DNA of 64,000 nt from Budorcas taxicolor (GCF_023091745.1 NC_068913.1:11922001-11986000); one strand, 5' to 3'; positions 1 through 11,795 are shown, numbered from the stretch's first letter. Program-made: numbers and translations. Notes: generated by a model from the letters alone, not told the origin.

Positions 1-1134
1 GTACTTTGATACCCTTCTGTGAGCTAGGGATGAATCTGCTGAGGTCTAGAAGCAGGTCCCCAGATTTGTTACAGGAACAAAATTTCCTTTGGTTAAAACA
101 AACAAATGAGCAAGCAAACAACGGCTGACTGCATTTCTTTCTTGTGAGCTATCATGGAGTTACATTTTGAATATAACATGTCCAACTTGGGAGAATACTC
201 AGCTTCCAGACTCACATTTTCCCATGGAAATAAAAACAGAAGACAAAGAGAGATTAGATTCTGATTAGCCTCTCTGTTTAATTTTAACCAGGCTGAGTTT
301 AGTACCAAGGTGTGGGTTCTTTTCCTGGCAGATCGTTATTACATTGTTTTGGCTATTTCTTGTGATATGAAAATCACACACATGAACCGCAGACTTTCAG
401 AGTCAAAGGTGCCTCGGAGGCCACCGAGCCCACCCACCCACTCTGAGAATACCACTGTAAACATCTCCAGTGTGCAGTGGCCTCGTCTCTTCTTGGGTAG
501 CCAGTGAGAACGAGCCCTCATCTGCTCTTCAGATAACTCCAATCATTCGATTTTTTTCGCCTTCTAAGCAAAAATCTTTATTTCTGTAATTTGAATATCT
601 CTGGTTCTAGTTCCGCCCTCTATAGTGCCTGAGTCTGTCTAATCTCTCCTCCAATTGACAGCATTTAAAGGATTCTGAAATGGCTCAGATGTCTCTCTTG
701 TCTATTCCTTTTCCATCTAAACATTCTGTTCTGTCAACCCATCATCAAAATTTCCATATACATAATATCCCTGGTCCTCCTCCTGTGGAAAAGTCCACCT
801 TGAAGATATTTCTCACTAAAAACAAATTTTCATAACATGCTTCACATTTACCATGTCTTATTATCACCAACAGAAACAATGAATTGTTAAGAACAGTGCA
901 GTGTTCTTTTCCAAACAGAGCTTCCAAGAGCCAGAAGCGACCACCACACCCAGTGACACCGTAAGGGCTGAGAAGGCAGTTTCTGGACAGACTCAGAAGT
1001 GAGAGCCGGAGGCATATGGATGTGGATACCATGATCCCACTTGAAAGAGAGATACTAGGCTGCTACTTAAATTATCCAAGACCCCAAACATTTCTTTCCA
1101 AGGGAGACAGAGAGAAACAAAAAGCATTTCTTAC
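1..1134 (-). other. CDK6: CDK6 intron 5, partial
   Basis: This lies downstream of exon 5 in CDK6 transcription order. The 5' splice donor reads gtaaga at 1134-1129 on the minus strand. The rest looks like unique, moderately AT-rich intron. I recognise no SINE, LINE or further exon in it, and short open frames on both strands carry no family signature. Confidence 0.85.
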
Positions 1135-1244
1135 TTTCTACGAAACATCTCTGCAAATATGCAGCCAACGCTCCAGAGGTCCACAGGGGTGGCGTAGCTG
1201 GACTGCAGGAGGACTTCCGGTGCTCGGTACCACAGCGTGACGAC
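1135..1244 (-). CDS. CDK6: CDK6 coding exon 5 (residues 180-216)
   Basis: CDK6 pairs with D-type cyclins and phosphorylates RB-family proteins to drive G1 progression; INK4 proteins inhibit it. On the minus strand this 110-base exon translates as VVTLWYRAPEVLLQ, then SSYATPVDLWSVG, then CIFAEMFRRK. It supplies the end of the activation segment (P+1 loop), the WYRAPE motif at 184-189 and the conserved helix-F aspartate D201. SSYATPVDL separates it from CDK4, which has STYATPVDM. The acceptor AG is at 1246-1245 and the donor gtaaga starts at 1134. The exon begins in phase 0 and ends after two bases of the K216 codon (AA|G). The frame continues exactly from the exon at 63247-63414. No stop or frameshift is present, and the residues match human CDK6 as I remember it. 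Exon number follows the human gene. Confidence 0.97.
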
Positions 1245-2324
1245 CTGCAAGGACAAGCGCAGCGGAGCGTTACTGGGGGCGACGGCCATCTGCTTCACGC
1301 CTCGTGCTGAGCGGTGTCATGCTGAGACTCGGTCTGGAAAGAGCTCCTGAAATCTTACAGGGGACACTGAGACTGGAGCAATAAGTAACGTGACAGGCTC
1401 ATGGCTGACAGGTCGGGAAATTCCATCATCCCCACAACCTGGGTTCCCACCTCAGACTCTGGGTGTCTTACTAGGATGGCAAAATAACTGAATTTCAGAA
1501 AGCAAAAGCAAATATTTTAAAAAAATAAGCCAACAAACCAACCCTTAGCTTAAAAAACTATGGTTTCTTTCTTAAGGGGCTTTAAAAAAAAACAATGCGT
1601 GGAAAACAGGTGATGGCAATGTGTTCAGCTCAATTCCCAGGTCAGCCATTTGGGGAAATCAGAAGATGACTCCAGGGGCTGTTGGATGGTGACCCTGAAG
1701 CCTGCAGAGCACCCAGGACAAGTCAAAACTACTCTTATCACGAGACCGTGGGGAATCAAAACAAAGCCCCCTTCAATGCCACTCTTGTCAGAAAACAAAG
1801 CATGAAGAATGTGAGAGAGAATGTGTAACCAACTGCTTACACCATGTGGAAAATCATCCAAAGGGAGGGATTCCCACACGGGAAGAACCCCGTTTTATCC
1901 CGAGCGGTGTAATAACAGATAGAGCAAACACAACAAAATATTTCTGCAACACTGAAAGGTGAGGAAATCATATCATTCAGGTTCTAGATTTATAAGAGCA
2001 AATAGGGGTTTGAGGGCTTCTTTTTAGCAGAAATTCTATGGACGTCTGAATTGAAGAAATATTCTTTCTTGTCAGGTAAGGAATTCAATACTGCATCTAT
2101 TACATAAGCATTTTACATTATTCAGATTCCTTCTATCATTACTCTGTTTTACCTAATTGTACTTTCATTGATGTCTATCTAACTTTCCTGAAGTTCTGTT
2201 TATTTACGCTGATGCTATAGAACTTAATGCATCAAGACTGCAGTAGAAATTTTTTGGGAAAAAAAAAAAAATGGTTGCCACCAATTGCCTTCTTTCCTTA
2301 TATACACACTCCTCTCATTAAAGA
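1245..2324. other. Intronic sequence, no recognised element
   Basis: Apart from the acceptor region of exon 5 at its left end and an A run near 2260-2272, I see no repeat family, RNA gene or coding segment. The first 100 bases are clearly richer in CG dinucleotides than the rest. Confidence 0.6.
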
Positions 2325-2700
2325 CTGGAGTTTAATTCACCGTCCCTTCTCTCTGAGGTGGCCTTAGTGACTTGCTTGACCAACAGAATATAATGGAAGT
2401 GACATTTGAGACTACCAAAGCTAGGTTATAGGAAGACTGATTACCCGAGCCTTTTTGAATGTTTGCTCTGAAGATGCTTCCTTTTGAAAACCAGCTGCTA
2501 TGCAACGAGCAGACCACAGAGATGTCCCAGCCGACAGCCTCGTCTGAGCTCTCAGCTGAAAGACCATGTGAGTGAGCCATCTTGGACACTGCAGCCTGAC
2601 CAGTCACCCCAACAGATGACTGTGGCTCCTACCAGCATGACAGGGGGCAGAAAACTGCCCAGCTGAGTCCCACCAGCTCAGGATTCTGACTGATAATGAA
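2325..2700 (+). mobile_element. MLT1-type LTR remnant (ERVL-MaLR)
   Basis: Phrases typical of MLT1 solo LTRs occur in the right order: accaacagaatataatggaa (2379 on), gtgagtgagccatcttggac (2569 on), cccaacagatgactgtggct, and aactgcccagctgagtccca near the end. No internal retroviral genes accompany it, so it is an old solo LTR. The family is assigned from memory of the consensus and the edges are approximate. Confidence 0.65.
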
Positions 2701-2731
2701 ATACATGGCCTAGTCACACATGAGACCACAT

Positions 2732-2950
2732 CACTGGCTTTCAACCCTGACTGTGTACCAGGATCATCCAGGCGGCGTCTAGAAAAACTCGTGTGTCTGG
2801 GCCTTATCCTGCCCCTGACTTAATTAGATATCCATGGGTGGGGGCCCTGGAGTTGTTTTTTTTTTTTTCTCTTCCTCCTTGTTTTTTTTTTTCCTTTTGG
2901 TTAAACTTCATTAGGTAACCCTAACCCTTGGCCAGGTTTGAGCACCACTC
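2732..2950. mobile_element. MER5A-like hAT MITE
   Basis: Both ends resemble the MER5A inverted termini: actggctttcaaccctgact at the left and, inverted, ggccaggtttgagcaccact at the right. Between them is the typical gtgtctgggccttatcctgc segment. A T-rich tract (2857-2900) interrupts the middle. MER5A is a non-autonomous relic of a Charlie-type hAT transposon. Confidence 0.65.
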
Positions 2951-3849
2951 AATTATACAAAACGTATCTTCCAGCTCTTGCCTCCATGTTTTTGATGACA
3001 CTGTTCTAGTCTGACAAACTCTACTTTCTCCTCCACAGGCTGAAATTCTGCTTCTCCTACAAAGTTCAGCTTTGATATCATCCCCTCTGTGGACCCACTG
3101 CCACCGAGAAACCATACCTTGTAATGTAGTTCTCGCAGAGTGGGACACAACTGAAGCAGCTTAGCACATAATGTAGTTCACAACATGGGTCATTCCTGGG
3201 ACCTGCTTTCACCCACCTTTATGTCTATCATTGCCCATCACAGTACTGAGCATGTCACACCTGTGTTTCAACAAATACCAAACTGATGATTTTAAGGCAA
3301 TCATTCCTAGAAGATAAGTGGGAAAGATTCAATCCCCAAAGAGAAGGTACGCACTGCTTTTGTTAAGAAAAGTGTTTGATTCTGGGCTCCAGTGTCTAGT
3401 TACATAATTTATTTCTGTATTACTAATATTTCTAGCTGGAGGAACACTTCCCTGTTTCTCTAATACACTGTAAACCAAGGTGTGCAGGGGCAAACGGACC
3501 ATAAAGTCCAGTGGTTTACAGATAGACACAGATATTGTGATGTTACAGATTTATCTTCTCGCTTCAGTTTGAAATAGAGTCAAACGTATGAGATGAAAAG
3601 TTTAATCTGAATACAGCATTATTTAACGCTGTTTAAAGAGGCTGTGATTTCTGACTGATTACTCGTTCTAAAACATTTTAGTATAACTATCTTCACTTTC
3701 AGTACTTCAACCAGTGATACTTACTATGATCACCAAATAAATGTTTAGACAGCTAAAATAATAAGAAAAATATCGATACATTTAAGAAGTTCCTTTCATT
3801 TCTTTTTAAAATTTAGTTACCACTCAAAATGGGTAATGCATTTTTATCA
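2951..3849. other. Intronic sequence, no recognised element
   Basis: This AT-rich sequence has no family signature that I can identify on either strand and no splice-bounded open frame. Confidence 0.5.
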
Positions 3850-4860
3850 AAAGCTTTAAAAAATGTCTATTAATAATAACCATTTGACCATTCTCTTTTA
3901 TTGTATTAATGCTAGATTAATCACATTAATGGATTTCCCAATATTGTACCACCCTTCTCTTCTTGGAATAAATCATTCCTAGTCATGGTTTATTATTCTT
4001 TTATTTGACTCGGATTCTATTTGCTAATATTTATTTAGGACACTAACTTACACTGATGAATGAGACTAATCTACAGTTTTCTTTTTGTGTGTAATTTTTC
4101 ATGTTTAGTGTTAGGGATATACGCAAACTGTCCATCCTTTTCTATATTCTGGAACATTATAAACAGCATACGAATAATCAGTTCCTTGATAGGATGCACT
4201 TGTAAAACCACCTGGATCTGGATCTTTCCAAGCAGTATGTTTCTAACAGTCTCATAACTTTCTTCTTGGTAATTAGTCTGTTCAGGTTTCAACGTTGTTT
4301 TGAGTCAATTTTGGTAATGATAAGGAATTTCCCTATGACTATCCTTAATCTAGATTTTAAAATATATTGGCTTAAATTTATACAGTATTTCTTGTTCATT
4401 ATTTTCGTCTCACTTAATTTTTTGGTTTTCTGAGAAAGAAAATCTAATTTTTTTCCTCTTTATATCAGTCAGGGTTATTAACAGTTTAGCTACATTATTT
4501 ATTTAAAAACTGACTTCAAAATGTCTTCTCATTTTGGGAGGCTTACTGTTTTATAATTTATTGATTTCTACTTTTATCTTTTTAAATCCTCCCTCCTAAT
4601 TTCTTTGTTTTCTAAAATTTATTTCTGAGTTGAAACCTGGATAATTTATTTTCACTTTTGATTAATGATAGAACATTTAGTTATATATTATTAAATAAAC
4701 CTTCCTCATTTTTGTTCAGCTTTAAATAATACATAATTTATCTTTAATTTTTTCTTTAAGAATAATCTAGTATGAAGAATTATTTAGAAAAGAGTTTTAA
4801 AATTTCCATATTATCAGATATTTATGGTTAACTTTTAATTGCTGGATTATTTAATTGCTA
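3850..4860 (-). mobile_element. Old degenerate L1, ORF2 portion, antisense
   Basis: The plus strand reads like the complement of a mammalian L1 ORF2: phrases such as tggaataaatcattcctagt, gattctatttgctaatattt, and atgagactaatctacagttt are worn forms of reverse-transcriptase-region text. Divergence is high and no long frame survives. It is an old L1M- or HAL1-type copy. The outer limits are uncertain. Confidence 0.6.
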
Positions 4861-4863
4861 GTG

Positions 4864-4985
4864 CGATGGACATGAGTCTGAGTGAACTCCGGGAGTCGGT
4901 GATGGACAGGGAGGCCTGGCGTGCTGCGATTCGTGGGGTCGCAAAGAGTCGGACACGACTGAGTGACTGAACTGAACTGAACTGA
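4864..4985 (+). mobile_element. BovB LINE, 3'-terminal fragment
   Basis: This is the last ~120 bases of BovB: gatggacatgagtctgagtg, then gatggacagggaggcctggc, then gtcggacacgactgagtgac and the terminal (tgaac)n-type tail. It is heavily 5'-truncated and sits at the edge of the older antisense L1. Confidence 0.92.
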
Positions 4986-5715
4986 GTGCTATTACATCAC
5001 AGCCAGAGAATGCAACCTGTAGAATGTGTATCCTTTATGACTATGCATTTTACTGGCTTTTGTTTCATAGGATGTAAGAAGAGTACTCTCTTTTAAGTGT
5101 AAAGTTCTTTATTAATTAGTTTGCCTCACACAGATCCTTACTTATATTCTTCTATACTGCGTCAAACTGAAAGATAATTGAGTCTGTGCTTTCCTTCCCC
5201 CAGAATCTCCTTGTCTCTCTAAGGGTTTCTGCCTTATACACACTGGCTTTATGTTTTAATATATGAAATTAATTACAACAAAATATTATTCAGATAATAA
5301 ACATTTGGGTGATAGTAGACATAGAGTACAAAACAAACACACAAGTGCTTCTAAGTCAGTTACAAAATATAATGGAAAAAGGATCGCGCTCACACGGTAA
5401 CAAAAACATGTGAAACACCGAGGAATTTAAAAAAGCAAGATCTGCATTTAAAAAATGATGTCCTATTATTGAAGAATATAAAATAAAAACGAAATAAATG
5501 GTGAGACCGACTATGACTGAGATGGGAAAAAGCGATATCAAAAAGATAATTATCACTCCTGCATTTAACACAAAAAAGTAAGACAATCCAGTGATGTGGG
5601 GGAGTAACTTTGATAGTTAGGTGCCTCTGGCGGAATAACACTTAAGAAGAGCCCAAAACAGTTTGAGAAATTAGGATGAGGGTGATTTGTTCTTTGTCAC
5701 CAAAATACACTCTGA
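4986..5715. other. Intronic sequence, no recognised element
   Basis: I see AT-rich sequence with no clear family match. Parts near 5280-5640 could be worn L1 but I cannot support that. Confidence 0.4.
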
Positions 5716-5909
5716 AGTGAAGTGAAAGTTGCTCAGTTGGGCCCGACTCTTTGCAACCCCATGGACTATACAGTCCATGGAATTCTCTAGGCCAGAATAC
5801 TGGCGCGGGTTTCCAGTCCCTTCTCCAGGAGATCTTCCCAACCCAGGGATCCAACCTAGGTCTCCCACATTACAGGCAGATTCTTTACCATCTGAGCCAC
5901 TAGGGAAGC
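5716..5909 (-). mobile_element. Bov-tA SINE
   Basis: Read on the minus strand, the element starts at the tRNA-derived head (complement of gagccactagggaagc) and runs through the BovB-related 3' half to a tail complementary to agtgaagtgaaagttgctca. The internal box-B-like text is present but mutated. It does not fold as a functional tRNA. Confidence 0.93.
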
Positions 5910-5929
5910 AGGTACAGCAAATAAAACAG

Positions 5930-6990
5930 TAGGTGCTAACAGATTAAAAAATGAATGAAGTTCAGAAAGACAATGAGATATTTACAAGGTGATATTTGTA
6001 AGATATTTACAAGATGTTCTGATAGGTAGGCTGAGTTTCATCTTAGAGAGGGAAAATACACTTCAATAGGTGAAAGCAAGACAACTGGCCGTTCATTTGG
6101 AAGAAAAATAAGTTTGATCCCTACTTTATACCATGCATAAGAAGAAAGAAGCAGAGCTAGAAAAATGTATTAGAAGAAAACAGAAGAGGACCTTGGGATG
6201 TGGAGGCCTTTCTCATCATGATGGGTAATCTAGAAGCCTGAAATGAAAAGATTCACAGATCCAGCTATTTAAAACTGAAATCCTCTTCAGCAAACACTGT
6301 AAATAAAGGCAAAGGGTGAATGACGACCAGGGAGAAAACATCTAAAACAAATTATATCAATAAGACAATACAAAAGAAAAATGGCTAAAGAATAGGCAAA
6401 AATTCAAAAGAAAAAACTAGAAGAGATCCTCAATCTCACTGAAAGAAAGAAAAGAAAGAAAGAAAAAGAATGAAGGAAAAGGAAGAAAGGAGAGAGGAAG
6501 GGAGGCTGACACAATAAGATAATACAACAATATGCAATAAAGTAATATAATCAGAGAGCATCGTTTTTGCCTGATGGGCAGAAGGGAAAGAATACCACTA
6601 TTCAGAGTTGGCCATGGTATGGAAGGAAGGAAGGAACCCTGTATGTTTTCAACTGCAAACTGGCACAACCTTTTGAAAGGACAATCTGACAGTATCTATA
6701 AAATTAATAGTACCTATGTCTCTGAACCAGAGTTCCATCTGTGGGAATTTATCCTATAGAAATACTCAGACTAGTATACAAAGAGGTATGTGCAAGGATG
6801 TTTACTCCACAATAATTCCCAATAGGAGAATATTATTCAGTCATCAAGAAAGATGAGTTAGCTGTCATCCTGCTCATTCCTGTTCACATAAAAAGATATT
6901 CATGATACACTGTTAAGTGAACAGGTTAAGCTTTGAAGCAGCACAAAATATTTTTCAATTTTTATTAAAGATTATGTGTGGGTGTAAATA
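5930..6990 (+). mobile_element. Old L1 fragment, 3' ORF2 region
   Basis: The sense text resembles the C-terminal ORF2 and 3' region of an old mammalian L1: aaaatggctaaagaataggc, ctgcaaactggcacaacctt, gggaatttatcctatagaaa, ggagaatattattcagtcat. Frames are broken throughout. A purine-rich simple repeat (6438-6505) is embedded in it. Confidence 0.6.
6438..6505. repeat. GAAA-type purine-rich simple repeat
   Basis: Imperfect GAAA and GGAA units (gaaagaaagaaaagaaagaa) form a polypurine tract on the plus strand inside the L1 fragment. Confidence 0.8.
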
Positions 6991-7119
6991 GTCACTTATG
7001 CATACAAAAATGCCTGCCAGGATTGTACGTATAGACACCTAGCTTTAAGGGGACAGCTGTCATGGAGGCATGGCAGCGCGGGAGGTGGAAAGCGGGAGAG
7101 AAAGGAGGGGCTGGATGAC

Positions 7120-7280
7120 AACCTCAGAGGCACAAGGCCAGTCAGCTGCTGTCGGTAAGCACATTTTATAGCTGAGAAAACAATCTTGGAGAGCCTGGGT
7201 AATTTAGCCAGAGTCAGGGAGCTGCCACGTGGGATTCTCCTGGGCACTGATTTCAACCCCACAGTCCTTCCTCAGCATCC
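7120..7280 (+). mobile_element. MIR-like SINE fragment
   Basis: The worn MIR core is visible: attttatagctgagaaaaca followed by gagcctgggtaatttagcca and gagtcagggagctgcc, in the order of MIR text (attttacagatgaggaaact ... aacttgcccaaggtcac). The match is by eye and the ends are uncertain. Confidence 0.55.
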
Positions 7281-8879
7281 AACCTGGCCCCCTTCTTTCA
7301 GCACTCCAAACATCCACACATCAGCAGGCAAATGTACAGGTTGCAATTAAAGAACTGAAAGAAAAAGATTTTAAATTTTCTTTGAAATATTTTAACATGA
7401 ACTTAAAAAAAAAATCTCAAAAATGCAGCTATCCTTTGGGGTTAAGTGATTTCCTCTAAAAAAAAAGTTAAAGAAAAAGGCTTCACTTTTAACTTCAAAA
7501 TTCAGTTCGAAACCACAACAGTGCTCTACATGGTACAAATGTATTCACCAAATTACCATTTGATAACTTCAGTGAAAGTTAAGATTTAAAAATCTCTTTA
7601 TTATCTCTTAGAGATTTTTAATTGGGCTATGTTTAAATCATTGTAACAAGGTGAGAGGAATTAGATTCATTCACTGGGTTTATGTTTATACTCTTTTTGA
7701 ACCATCAGCATTTATCTAAAGAGATATCTTTTCGGTTAATCCTTATAGAATTCAAATGCATGAATGCCAAAAAAGTATGCACTATACATTTCTAGTTGAT
7801 TCTCCAATAAAATAACCCCAGTGCTGTCCAGAGCCTACATTTAAAATAATAAATGACTGCCTTTTGCAAAAGACATAAATCTAACAATTATTCCCTATTT
7901 ATATAACATTAGCTCATGTATCAAGTAAGCTTCCCTAGTTTTACTTTGCTAATACACGTGGCCATTCCATTTTCTGACCCACAGTCCTTCAATCCTCACT
8001 TTAAGTCACTGTAATTTTAAAATATCTGAAATGATGATAATTTCTGTAATTTCACAAGGACAAATTGTAACAAATTTCCCTGACATTAAAGTATAAACTC
8101 TGTTTCCTAAGGAACTATTACAGTTCTGTACCTCTAAAAACTGCTGATGGAAGACTGCCTCACTTAAAACCAGTTTAAGTCACAGGAAAGCAGATTTACT
8201 AATTTTTAATAGAAAGTTTTATAAAGAATGGACAAAACGGATAAAAAAATGTTTCAAGGTTTTAGTGCATGAAGTAACATAGAACATTTTCAACAATATA
8301 ATCAATTAATTTCTACCCACATATTCTCTCAGTTTAATAATTCTACATACCCTTAAAAACAAAATATAGTAGTCAGTTAAAAGACAGGCTGTATAGACAA
8401 TGAGTACAATGTATAAAGATCAACATTTAGAAATCTAAGACAAAGGTGGTTTCTAATGGTAACAATGACGTTGTCTACTAAGCAAAGATAACAATAGAAC
8501 TAGGGACAGAGTTTGGTGGTTGCAGCCAGCTGGAACCCAAGCAAATATGATGTTTATTACAATCACTACATGTATTAACAGCCTCTAGAGGTGCTAGATG
8601 GATTTGGCAATAGGAGGGGGAGCGGAAGATGAGGGGAGTTCAAGGATATTTACACAAGTGGATGTATCTGTTTAAACTGCTTTGATCTCTATTCACAATT
8701 TTGTGAAACAGTTCAGTACAGTATAAGATAAAATAGAGCCAAGGCCAACTCTGACTCAAAGTACATGTCAGAGTAAAGCATTCTTACTGAATATTAGATT
8801 TTACAGTCTTTAATTCATGTACCCTTTCACCAAGATCCAGAAAACCTTAGCAGATGTTCTCTGAGTCATCCCTAATCTA
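7281..8879. other. Intronic sequence with one perfect 12-base stem
   Basis: No repeat family is recognisable in these 1.6 kb. A perfect inverted repeat is present: ttaaaaatctct (7586-7597) and agagatttttaa (7610-7621) separated by 12 bases. Confidence 0.5.
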
Positions 8880-9372
8880 TGGCTACGTGCTTAGAGAGCA
8901 TCAAAGCACGGTAAGTACGTCGTGCTGGGCCATATTCCCTTTGCCTCTCTGCATGGGGGCCCCATTCTTGGGAGGCGGACCTGTGTGGACCATTTGCCTT
9001 CAGCTTCTCATTGTGTTTGGCCAATGGGAAGCCAAGGCAGGAGTTCAGAGAGAAGAACAGTGAGGCTGGGTCTTTAACCCCTTGATTTCCTCCCAGCAAG
9101 GTGGTCCAGAGCTGGCAGGGCTGTCATTACAAAGTCAATGTCCTTCCCAGGCAGCCCAACCCACCCAACTCCAGTTAACTGCTCCCCATCACCCTTCAAG
9201 CCTGGGAATGAATGGTAACAGCTTGATGCAAGAAAGACTCAAGTTCATGCCATCCACTGGGCTTCCCCTCAACCCACTTCTTTGTAGATCTTGTCTCTGT
9301 AAACAAACCTTCCTTGAATTGTCTTATTTTGAGTCTGCCATCTATTTCCTGTTGGGACCTGACTAATACATC
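8880..9372 (+). repeat. Old interspersed repeat, family not assigned
   Basis: Several phrases recur widely in mammalian genomes in this order: ttggccaatgggaagccaag, then a pyrimidine-rich middle, then gagtctgccatctatttcct and gttgggacctgactaataca at the right end. I recognise it as an old dispersed repeat but cannot name the family with confidence. LTR-type and L1-type are both possible. Confidence 0.35.
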
Positions 9373-9764
9373 CAGTTTGCTGATGAAGAAACTAGTGTGG
9401 GTGGCAACTTTTTCTCGGCTTTCTTATCTGTCATAGAGGACATTTAGACTGGATGACGTGTACAGGGACCTCTGTTAGCACTCTAAGAGGTCTTAAATGA
9501 TATAGCAATGGTAATGACTTAAAAAATCCATATACTGTACAGAACTAAGACATCCTTGCCTGCTCTTTGGTTTAGTAAGTACTTGTCGGGGGCAACAATG
9601 TGGTGATTCTTCTGGGGCCAATTTCAGTAAGTCTCCAACGTAAACTTCTGTAGCGATTTCTGAGAAATAAGGATAAAATCCTTAGAATAACTCAGGATTT
9701 TTATACTGTCCAAGTAAAGGCTTTCTAAGTTGTTCTCTAAGCCATGTATCTTCTTCACACCAGT
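9373..9764. other. Intronic sequence, no recognised element
   Basis: Nothing was recognised in these ~390 bases on either strand. Confidence 0.5.
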
Positions 9765-9772
9765 ATAAAACT

Positions 9773-9991
9773 TCCTGTTGTGAAGTTGTTTAGTGGCTAA
9801 GTCGTGTCCGACTCTTTGTGACTCCATGGACTGTAGCCCGCCAGGCTCCTCTGTCCATGGGATTCTCCTGGCAAGAATACTGGAGTGGGTTGCCATGCCC
9901 TTCTCCAGGGAATTTTCCCAACAAAGGGATTGAACCCATGTCTCCTGCACTGGCAGGTGGGTTCTTTACCACTGAGTCTCCAGAGAAGCCC
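9773..9991 (-). mobile_element. Bov-tA SINE with target-site duplication
   Basis: A full minus-strand Bov-tA runs from the head at 9991 (complement of gagtctccagagaagccc) to the tail near 9773. The 8-base direct repeat ataaaact flanks it at 9765-9772 and 9992-9999. The flank fixes the insertion limits. Confidence 0.93.
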
Positions 9992-9999
9992 ATAAAACT

Positions 10000-10559
10000 C
10001 TCTAGTATGTCTGTTTCTTCCCTTCAAAAGACATCCACGCTTTTGCAAAGTGAACATCAAAATTAGTGGTAATTTCACTGACTTTTCCTAAAGGGTCTCA
10101 AAATTCAGTTCTTTAAAATCATACATTTAAATTAAGAGACTATAAACTATCAGAATTTTAATTCTTTCCGGCCCAGTCTTCTCACTGTAAGGTTAATTAA
10201 ATGGGAAGCATTAAAAGAGTACAATGCCAATAAAAGTTAACATACAAAGTACTTTCAACAAATAATAACAGAATCATCTCCACTAGACACATTTATAACC
10301 TAAGGGCCAGAAAAAGATGTTCTGGTGTATGACAAAAAAAATGGCTGAAGTCTACACAAAAATGTTTTCAGATTCTGGGAGCTGAGCCAACAACAATCAT
10401 GGCCTCTGCTGCACATCTGCTACCCGCAGGAAGGCTGCCTGTCCTTCCAGAACCCTAGCTGTCCAGACTCACTGGGGACCAGCTGGTGGGGACCACCTCT
10501 GGCTCCCGTGTAAATGTACTAGCTTCCAACTACCTGGTCACTGCTTCTGTGGTTCTCTC
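10000..10559. other. Intronic sequence, no recognised element
   Basis: I see no family signature here. The segment 10380-10560 is richer in G and C than its surroundings. Confidence 0.5.
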
Positions 10560-10800
10560 TGTGGCATATTCTGTCCTTGAGTCTCTGCTGGTCTGAATGT
10601 TCACAGATCACTTCCTCCAGGAAGCCTTTCCTGATCTCTTAGCTGGGGCTGGTTGCGCTCCCCTGAGTTTGCATTGCGTTGCCATAGCTCCGATTTTCCA
10701 TTAGAGTCATTCCATTCGTCGGCTACAGTGTATATAGAGTGTCAATGCATGGAAGGTGCTCACTTATTATCTGATGACTGGACACGTGGAAGAACCACAG
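10560..10800 (+). mobile_element. L2-like fragment
   Basis: The phrase tcacttcctccaggaagcct followed by ttcctgatctcttagc is characteristic of the L2 3' region. The rest is diverged, so the limits are loose. Confidence 0.5.
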
Positions 10801-10890
10801 GGAACTAACTCCTGGGGTCAGTCCTCTACCCTGGAGAATATAGGGACTACAATGTCTAAAACAACTGAGGACCTCTGAGTAAATCTGCAT

Positions 10891-11047
10891 TTTTACTTAT
10901 TTATTAAATTAAAAAAAAATTTTTTTTTGGTTGTATCATGCAGCATGTGGGATCTTAGTTACCTGATCAGGGATCAAACCTGCATCCCACCCCCCGCCCC
11001 CACCCCTCTGCATCAGACACATGTAGTCATAACCACTGCGAAGCCCC
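10891..11047 (-). mobile_element. CHR-1-type SINE
   Basis: On the plus strand an A/T-rich tail complement leads into catgtgggatcttagttacc, tgatcagggatcaaacctgc and ends with accactgcgaagcccc, the complement of the tRNA-derived head. The C-rich segment 10986-11006 inside it gives four G runs on the minus strand. Confidence 0.85.
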
Positions 11048-11303
11048 ACTAACCGTGTATTTTTAAAAAAGGAATTGTATCTGTGGAGGGAGGTGGGCTG
11101 AACCTCATTTGATTCTGAGAATGTGTCAGAAAACTCAAAGGGCAATGGCACAGGGAAGAGCTGAGCCCAAGGTGAAGGGAATCTTTGGAGAAGAGGAGCT
11201 CTGTAGATAGAGATCTGTGTCCTGTGTCCGAGGGGGACAGGGACCTACTGAAGGATGAATGAAGGGGAGTTCAAGGATCCAGGCTCTGACCTTTCATGAT
11301 ATC
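11048..11303. other. Intronic sequence, no recognised element
   Basis: Nothing was recognised here beyond a purine-rich character around 11160-11260. Confidence 0.5.
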
Positions 11304-11425
11304 AGTGAAAGTGAGGTTGCTCAGTCGTGTCTGACTCTTGGCGACCCCATAGACTGTACCCTACCATGCTCCTCCGTCCATGGGATTTTCTAGGCTAGAG
11401 TACTGGAGTGGGGTGCCATTTCCTT
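11304..11425 (-). mobile_element. BovA-type SINE fragment
   Basis: The complement of the BovA 3' half is present (agtgaaagtgaggttgctca, gtgtctgactcttggcgacc, atgggattttctaggctaga). The tRNA-like head is missing, so it is truncated after the ggaaatggcacc-type segment. Confidence 0.9.
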
Positions 11426-11730
11426 GGCACTGACCACCTCTTTCTAAGCCTTATGCCTCTCTCGCGTTTTGCTCATGTCTAAGCAAATTTACTTTAAAAA
11501 GGTGTTATTCTAGACTTCAAGTCTTTAAAGGTCCAAGTGAACTTCAGTTCGTCATTGAGTGTGCACTCTAGGAGAGCTACCCTGTTATCCTAGACAGGGT
11601 GGGTCACAATCAGAAGAGCAGCAAGTCAAATCAGCTGGCTGAAGGAGAACTTGGGGTGGGGTCCCAGGAACTTTCCAGTAACCCCTTGGCCATCTCTTTC
11701 CCAATCAGTCCCTGAAACAATTGTTTTCTG

Positions 11731-11795
11731 GACAGGGAAACTTGGCGTGCTGCAGTCCACGGGATCACAGTCAGACACGACCGAGCAACAACAAG
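11731..11795 (+). mobile_element. BovA/BovB 3'-terminal fragment
   Basis: A 65-base sense fragment reads gacagggaaacttggcgtgc, tgcagtccacgggatcacag, and ends in a gagcaacaacaa tail. Without more 5' sequence, SINE and BovB origins cannot be separated. Confidence 0.8.

Noticed and set aside
2484..2666. Small frame inside the MLT1-type LTR as a retroviral gene
   Set aside because: It lies in LTR sequence, which does not encode the viral genes, and shows no viral protein motif.
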